Assembly (NCBI GenBank): GCA_002718995.2
Contig: PBGL02000010.1
Coordinates: 44,948 to 108,947 of the forward strand
Source: Methanobacteriota archaeon
GTDB taxonomy: Archaea; Thermoplasmatota; Poseidoniia; Poseidoniales; Thalassarchaeaceae
Length of the DNA stretch: 64,000 nucleotides
Reading direction: 5' to 3'
The notes under the pieces are model-generated. The model made no database searches and was not told where the DNA came from. It worked only from the letters and a program-made list of their open reading frames with translations. Positions 61,352 through 64,000 of this stretch are shown piece after piece. The translations under genes and the position numbers were made by a program. Every line of letters starts with the position of its first letter. Positions within the stretch are counted from its first letter, which is position 1.

Positions 61352-63784
61352 CTACTGAGATAGGTCCTTTACCTTCTCCACTAGATTCATCCTACTAACC
61401 CTCCAAGATCCGTAGGGCGTGCAGAGGACGGAGATTGCAATCACAACTCCGACTAGTTCGAATATCGCTGAGGCCTGGGGCTGAAGCGTGAAGTAAAACG
61501 ACCAATTGACCAATGATGCAATGAATGACTGTGCCATTAGTACGGTGAAGATCACTGCTAGGATTCCGCCGATCAGCCCTATTGCTAGATTCTCCCCTAG
61601 CATCATCATCCTGATCTTAGAGATGGGAGCCCCCAAGACCCTCAGCGTGGCCAGCTCAGTATCCCTCTCAGAGAGATTCATCAGAAGCGTGTTGAACAGT
61701 ACGGCGATAGCAATGATGATGCCTAGTGCCATGATCGCGTTGTATACGCCCTTCTGGAGCTCCAGAAGGGCGTCGAAGGAGTCTACAAGATCCTGCTTCT
61801 CGGTGATTCCCACCGACAGGTCTGCCAACTGGCCGTCTATTTCGACCTGCTCGGGAAGTGAGAGGAGGACCGAGGTCGCTTCGATGCCGATTATCTCGGA
61901 GAGGTCGTTGCGGTGGAAGTATACCGTTCTGGACATTTCCATGATAGTACCTGAAATTTCAACATCTGATGATTTGGTGCCGAAGACAAGGGTTTGCGTC
62001 TCCCCGACCTCCCAGCCAAGGAAGCCCATTGTCCCCTCGTCTACCAGGACTTGTGGAATATCCCTGCCATTCTCAGGTATCGACCCTTCTAGAATTTCCA
62101 ACGTTATCATCGACCCCCCTGAGGTGGAGAATTCATCCAAACCGTATGCTGAGAATATCCTTCCGTCACCCTCGGCACTCCCCGGGAAAACGAGGAGCTG
62201 TTCGTAGTCTGCTCCCATCTCACTGGCCCATTCAATGACTGGCCCCTCCCCTCCGGGCAGGACGTTTACTTGGGCGTCCCAATTGATGCTGTCATTCCCG
62301 AAAATGTCATCCATGGAGTCCATCATCATGGTCATGGTTCCGAAGATTAGCATCGAGAGTCCGACCGCTAGGAAAGTCAGCAGGAGGCGAACTGGCTTCC
62401 TGATGCTTGACCTGACTGTTAGGCCCATTGTCGCGGGGAGCCTAGATGTTACGTCCTGGACCCATCTCGATGACAGCCTGATTTCGTTGTCCCCTCTCAG
62501 AACCTCCAATGGCTGCGTTCTAGAGGCCTGCAAGGCCGGTCTGATACCGGAGACCATGACAACGAGCATTGTGATCGCGAAAATTTCGAAAATGAGCGAG
62601 GTCTCCGTGTAGAATCCTATGGCAGGAATTCCGATTACGGACTCGTAAAGTGAAACCATGGCTGGTCCACCATGGAAGACACCGAGGAGTACTCCCAAAG
62701 TGGAGCCGATTAATCCCATGACGAGGGGTGCTGCCATGAAACCGGGAATTATTGCCGACCTAGGTATCCCCAGAGTCCTAAGAATGGCTATTTCCCTAGA
62801 TTGGGACTGTATGAGCCTCTGCAGGCTGAGGAAGATAGTGATCCCCGCAACCATGGCCAGCATCCCGGTGATGTACGGGAACGTATCGGCAGCCCCCTTG
62901 GCGTCTTGACGCAGGATTTCGACTGAATAAACACCGGATCGGTCGTAGGCAATTGCCGGGGATTCCGATGTCGACTCCAATACTGAATTTACTGATTCAA
63001 TTATGACGTTGAGGGCCTCGCCCTCATTCTGATCTGTTTCCTGAAGGTCGTACACAGGAGTTCCTTCGACGTCTATCAATAGGAGATTGGCACTGCCCTG
63101 GGATAGATTGGCGAGTCTAGACAATCCCGAGTCAGACAAATATCCGGAGGTTAATGTTCCTGACTCTGCAGGGACAATAGACCCATCTACGGCGAAGTAA
63201 AAGAGGGACGAGTAGTACCCTATTCCCACCACTCGGTAGTCCAGTCTGCCCTGACCAGCGCCAATGGTTACGTTGTCACCGACGCCTATCCCCAACCCTT
63301 CAGCCGCATGACCATCTATGACTATCTCATCATCCTGGATGGCGAGTCTGCCTGGGCAGCAGTCGTCCTCCGGCATCCAAACCCTGTCAACCACCCCCTC
63401 GTCTATGCCATACCATATTGCAGGGATGATGGACTCTGATTCTCCATCGGATTCGAACATTAGTCCACTAACTCTGACCCTGGGCTCACAATAGATCATT
63501 GGTGCTGATCCAGATGGCCATTCTTCGGAAATCTCCTGACAGAGAGATTCAGCTTCTTCTCCCCCCCAGAAGCCGACAGTGTTCTCAGCCCAAATATCTG
63601 GGAGGTTCACCCCGTCTTCGTCATCCTCGTAAATCTCCTCGTACATCGATTGGGTGGAGTTGGCATAAGTGCCGAAAGAAATTCCAGCGTAGACTCCGAC
63701 TGTCACCATCAGGACAACTGCCGTCAGCCTGAGCTTCGTCTTCCAGAGGCTCCTAGCGAGTCTCTTAGTTAGTAGCGCAGACAA
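61352..63784 (-). CDS. ABC transporter permease, FtsX/MacB-like
   Basis: 810 residues. One N-terminal helix (LTAVVLMVTVGVYAGISF), a large extracellular region with clustered Cys (PEDDCCPGRL), then two FtsX domains, each with three to four helices (ITIFLSLQRLIQSQSREIAI, LLMNLSERDTELATLRVLG). Starts with TTG at 63784 after a GGTGGT ribosome-binding site, nine bases from the end of the ATPase gene. It probably exports lipids, lipoproteins or peptides; substrate unknown. Confidence 0.88.
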   Translation of the reverse strand: MSALLTKRLARSLWKTKLRLTAVVLMVTVGVYAGISFGTYANSTQSMYEEIYEDDEDGVNLPDIWAENTVGFWGGEEAESLCQEISEEWPSGSAPMIYCEPRVRVSGLMFESDGESESIIPAIWYGIDEGVVDRVWMPEDDCCPGRLAIQDDEIVIDGHAAEGLGIGVGDNVTIGAGQGRLDYRVVGIGYYSSLFYFAVDGSIVPAESGTLTSGYLSDSGLSRLANLSQGSANLLLIDVEGTPVYDLQETDQNEGEALNVIIESVNSVLESTSESPAIAYDRSGVYSVEILRQDAKGAADTFPYITGMLAMVAGITIFLSLQRLIQSQSREIAILRTLGIPRSAIIPGFMAAPLVMGLIGSTLGVLLGVFHGGPAMVSLYESVIGIPAIGFYTETSLIFEIFAITMLVVMVSGIRPALQASRTQPLEVLRGDNEIRLSSRWVQDVTSRLPATMGLTVRSSIRKPVRLLLTFLAVGLSMLIFGTMTMMMDSMDDIFGNDSINWDAQVNVLPGGEGPVIEWASEMGADYEQLLVFPGSAEGDGRIFSAYGLDEFSTSGGSMITLEILEGSIPENGRDIPQVLVDEGTMGFLGWEVGETQTLVFGTKSSDVEISGTIMEMSRTVYFHRNDLSEIIGIEATSVLLSLPEQVEIDGQLADLSVGITEKQDLVDSFDALLELQKGVYNAIMALGIIIAIAVLFNTLLMNLSERDTELATLRVLGAPISKIRMMMLGENLAIGLIGGILAVIFTVLMAQSFIASLVNWSFYFTLQPQASAIFELVGVVIAISVLCTPYGSWRVSRMNLVEKVKDLSQ

Positions 63785-63793
63785 AAAACCACC

Positions 63794-64000
63794 TTAGCCG
63801 ACAATCTCATCTGAAAGGATGATTCCACTATCCAATCGTACTACCCTGGTGGCGTATTCGACCAGTGACTCGTCATGAGTTACGAAGACGCATGTGATCC
63901 CCTCTGCCTCGCATGCCTTGACTAGGACCTCCATGACGGTGTTAGAGGTCTCTGTATCTAGGTTCCCAGTGAGCTCGTCACCCAGAAGCAGCCGGGGCCT
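63794..64000 (-). CDS. ABC transporter ATP-binding protein, partial
   Basis: The window end cuts off the N-terminal part; 68 residues remain. Walker B and D-loop read RPRLLLGDELTGNLDTE and the switch histidine is in VTHDESL, typical of the LolD/MacB family. The common DEPTGNLD has Leu in place of Pro here. It ends in a short SGIILSDEIVG. It is the partner of the FtsX-like permease directly downstream. Confidence 0.9.
   Translation of the reverse strand, partial: RPRLLLGDELTGNLDTETSNTVMEVLVKACEAEGITCVFVTHDESLVEYATRVVRLDSGIILSDEIVG

Noticed and set aside
61506..62207. 233-residue open frame on the plus strand
   Set aside because: Antisense to the FtsX-like permease gene, with no domain and with Ser/Ile/Pro-rich shadow composition.
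63794..64000. DELTG in place of DEPTG in the ABC ATPase as a sign of inactivation
   Set aside because: The aspartate, glutamate and D-loop are intact; the proline is not catalytic.
1..64000. tRNA, rRNA, CRISPR, insertion sequence or prophage
   Set aside because: I saw no cloverleaf, repeat-spacer array, transposase or integrase; all gaps are short.

Overview
The window looks like a piece of a marine euryarchaeal chromosome, most likely Marine Group II (Candidatus Poseidoniales). That placement is an inference from gene content. Archaeal markers are a TATA-binding protein, a SepF-like division protein, mevalonate kinase, a Bat-type HTH regulator, RibL-type FAD synthetase, and the archaeal shikimate entry (ADH synthase, dehydroquinate synthase II, GHMP-type shikimate kinase). 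Mixed with these are bacterial-looking aerobic genes: PrxQ/Bcp, a two-barrel RibE riboflavin synthase, acyl-CoA dehydrogenase, an E1 dehydrogenase and a molybdenum hydroxylase. There are also many large acidic secreted proteins and lipoproteins. Coding density is very high: no gap reaches 300 bases, the longest being about 160. I see no tRNA, rRNA, CRISPR array, insertion sequence or integrase.

Layout. 1-1908 (minus): PH-domain protein, NAD synthetase, HMA-DUF4396 protein. 2011-9362: IleRS, a BNR lipoprotein, and a surface amidohydrolase with a lamin-tail domain. 9367-13965 (minus): FadF-like Fe-S membrane oxidoreductase, a small membrane protein, peptidase C26 and CysRS. 14129-19916: mevalonate kinase, TBP, a PKD surface protein and SepF. 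19913-22811: small and house-keeping genes (PrxQ, Nth, NifU-like domain). 22875-27537: amidotransferase, K+-type membrane pyrophosphatase, lipoprotein, esterase. 27516-32473 (minus): a sugar kinase, a subtilase fused to a permease, and a glutaredoxin. 32549-36881: riboflavin/FAD genes, thioredoxin reductase and a MoeB/ThiF-rhodanese protein. 37038-44363: fused E1 with a zinc ribbon, cation exchanger, acyl-CoA dehydrogenase, then MocA-like, ZIP and XdhC. 44389-51627: subtilase lipoprotein, HTH regulator, three-subunit molybdenum hydroxylase and a secreted protein. 51792-56777: DUF4350-MoxR-DUF58-membrane protein cluster. 56774-60483 (minus): shikimate operon. 60561-64000 (minus): ABC exporter and ExoIII.

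The genes suggest an aerobic heterotroph. It degrades proteins at the cell surface, feeds acyl-CoA electrons into the membrane through FadF-like and acyl-CoA dehydrogenase proteins, makes its own flavins (needed by TrxB, acyl-CoA dehydrogenase and the hydroxylase FAD subunit), and supports a molybdenum hydroxylase with MocA and XdhC nearby. The FAD subunit of that enzyme carries the extra cysteine set typical of 4-hydroxybenzoyl-CoA reductase.

The least ordinary items are: (1) one reading frame joining an exported subtilase to a 12-helix AmpG/PAT-type permease; (2) an E1 alpha-beta fusion with an N-terminal zinc ribbon, behind an AT-rich promoter flanked by 20-bp direct repeats; (3) a TBP with a roughly 50-residue acidic insert in its second repeat; (4) the 4Fe-4S-type molybdenum hydroxylase, preceded by overlapping palindromes that can form mutually exclusive hairpins. 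Start codons inside operons often follow GGTGGT or GAGGTG ribosome-binding sites, while the TBP gene appears leaderless.
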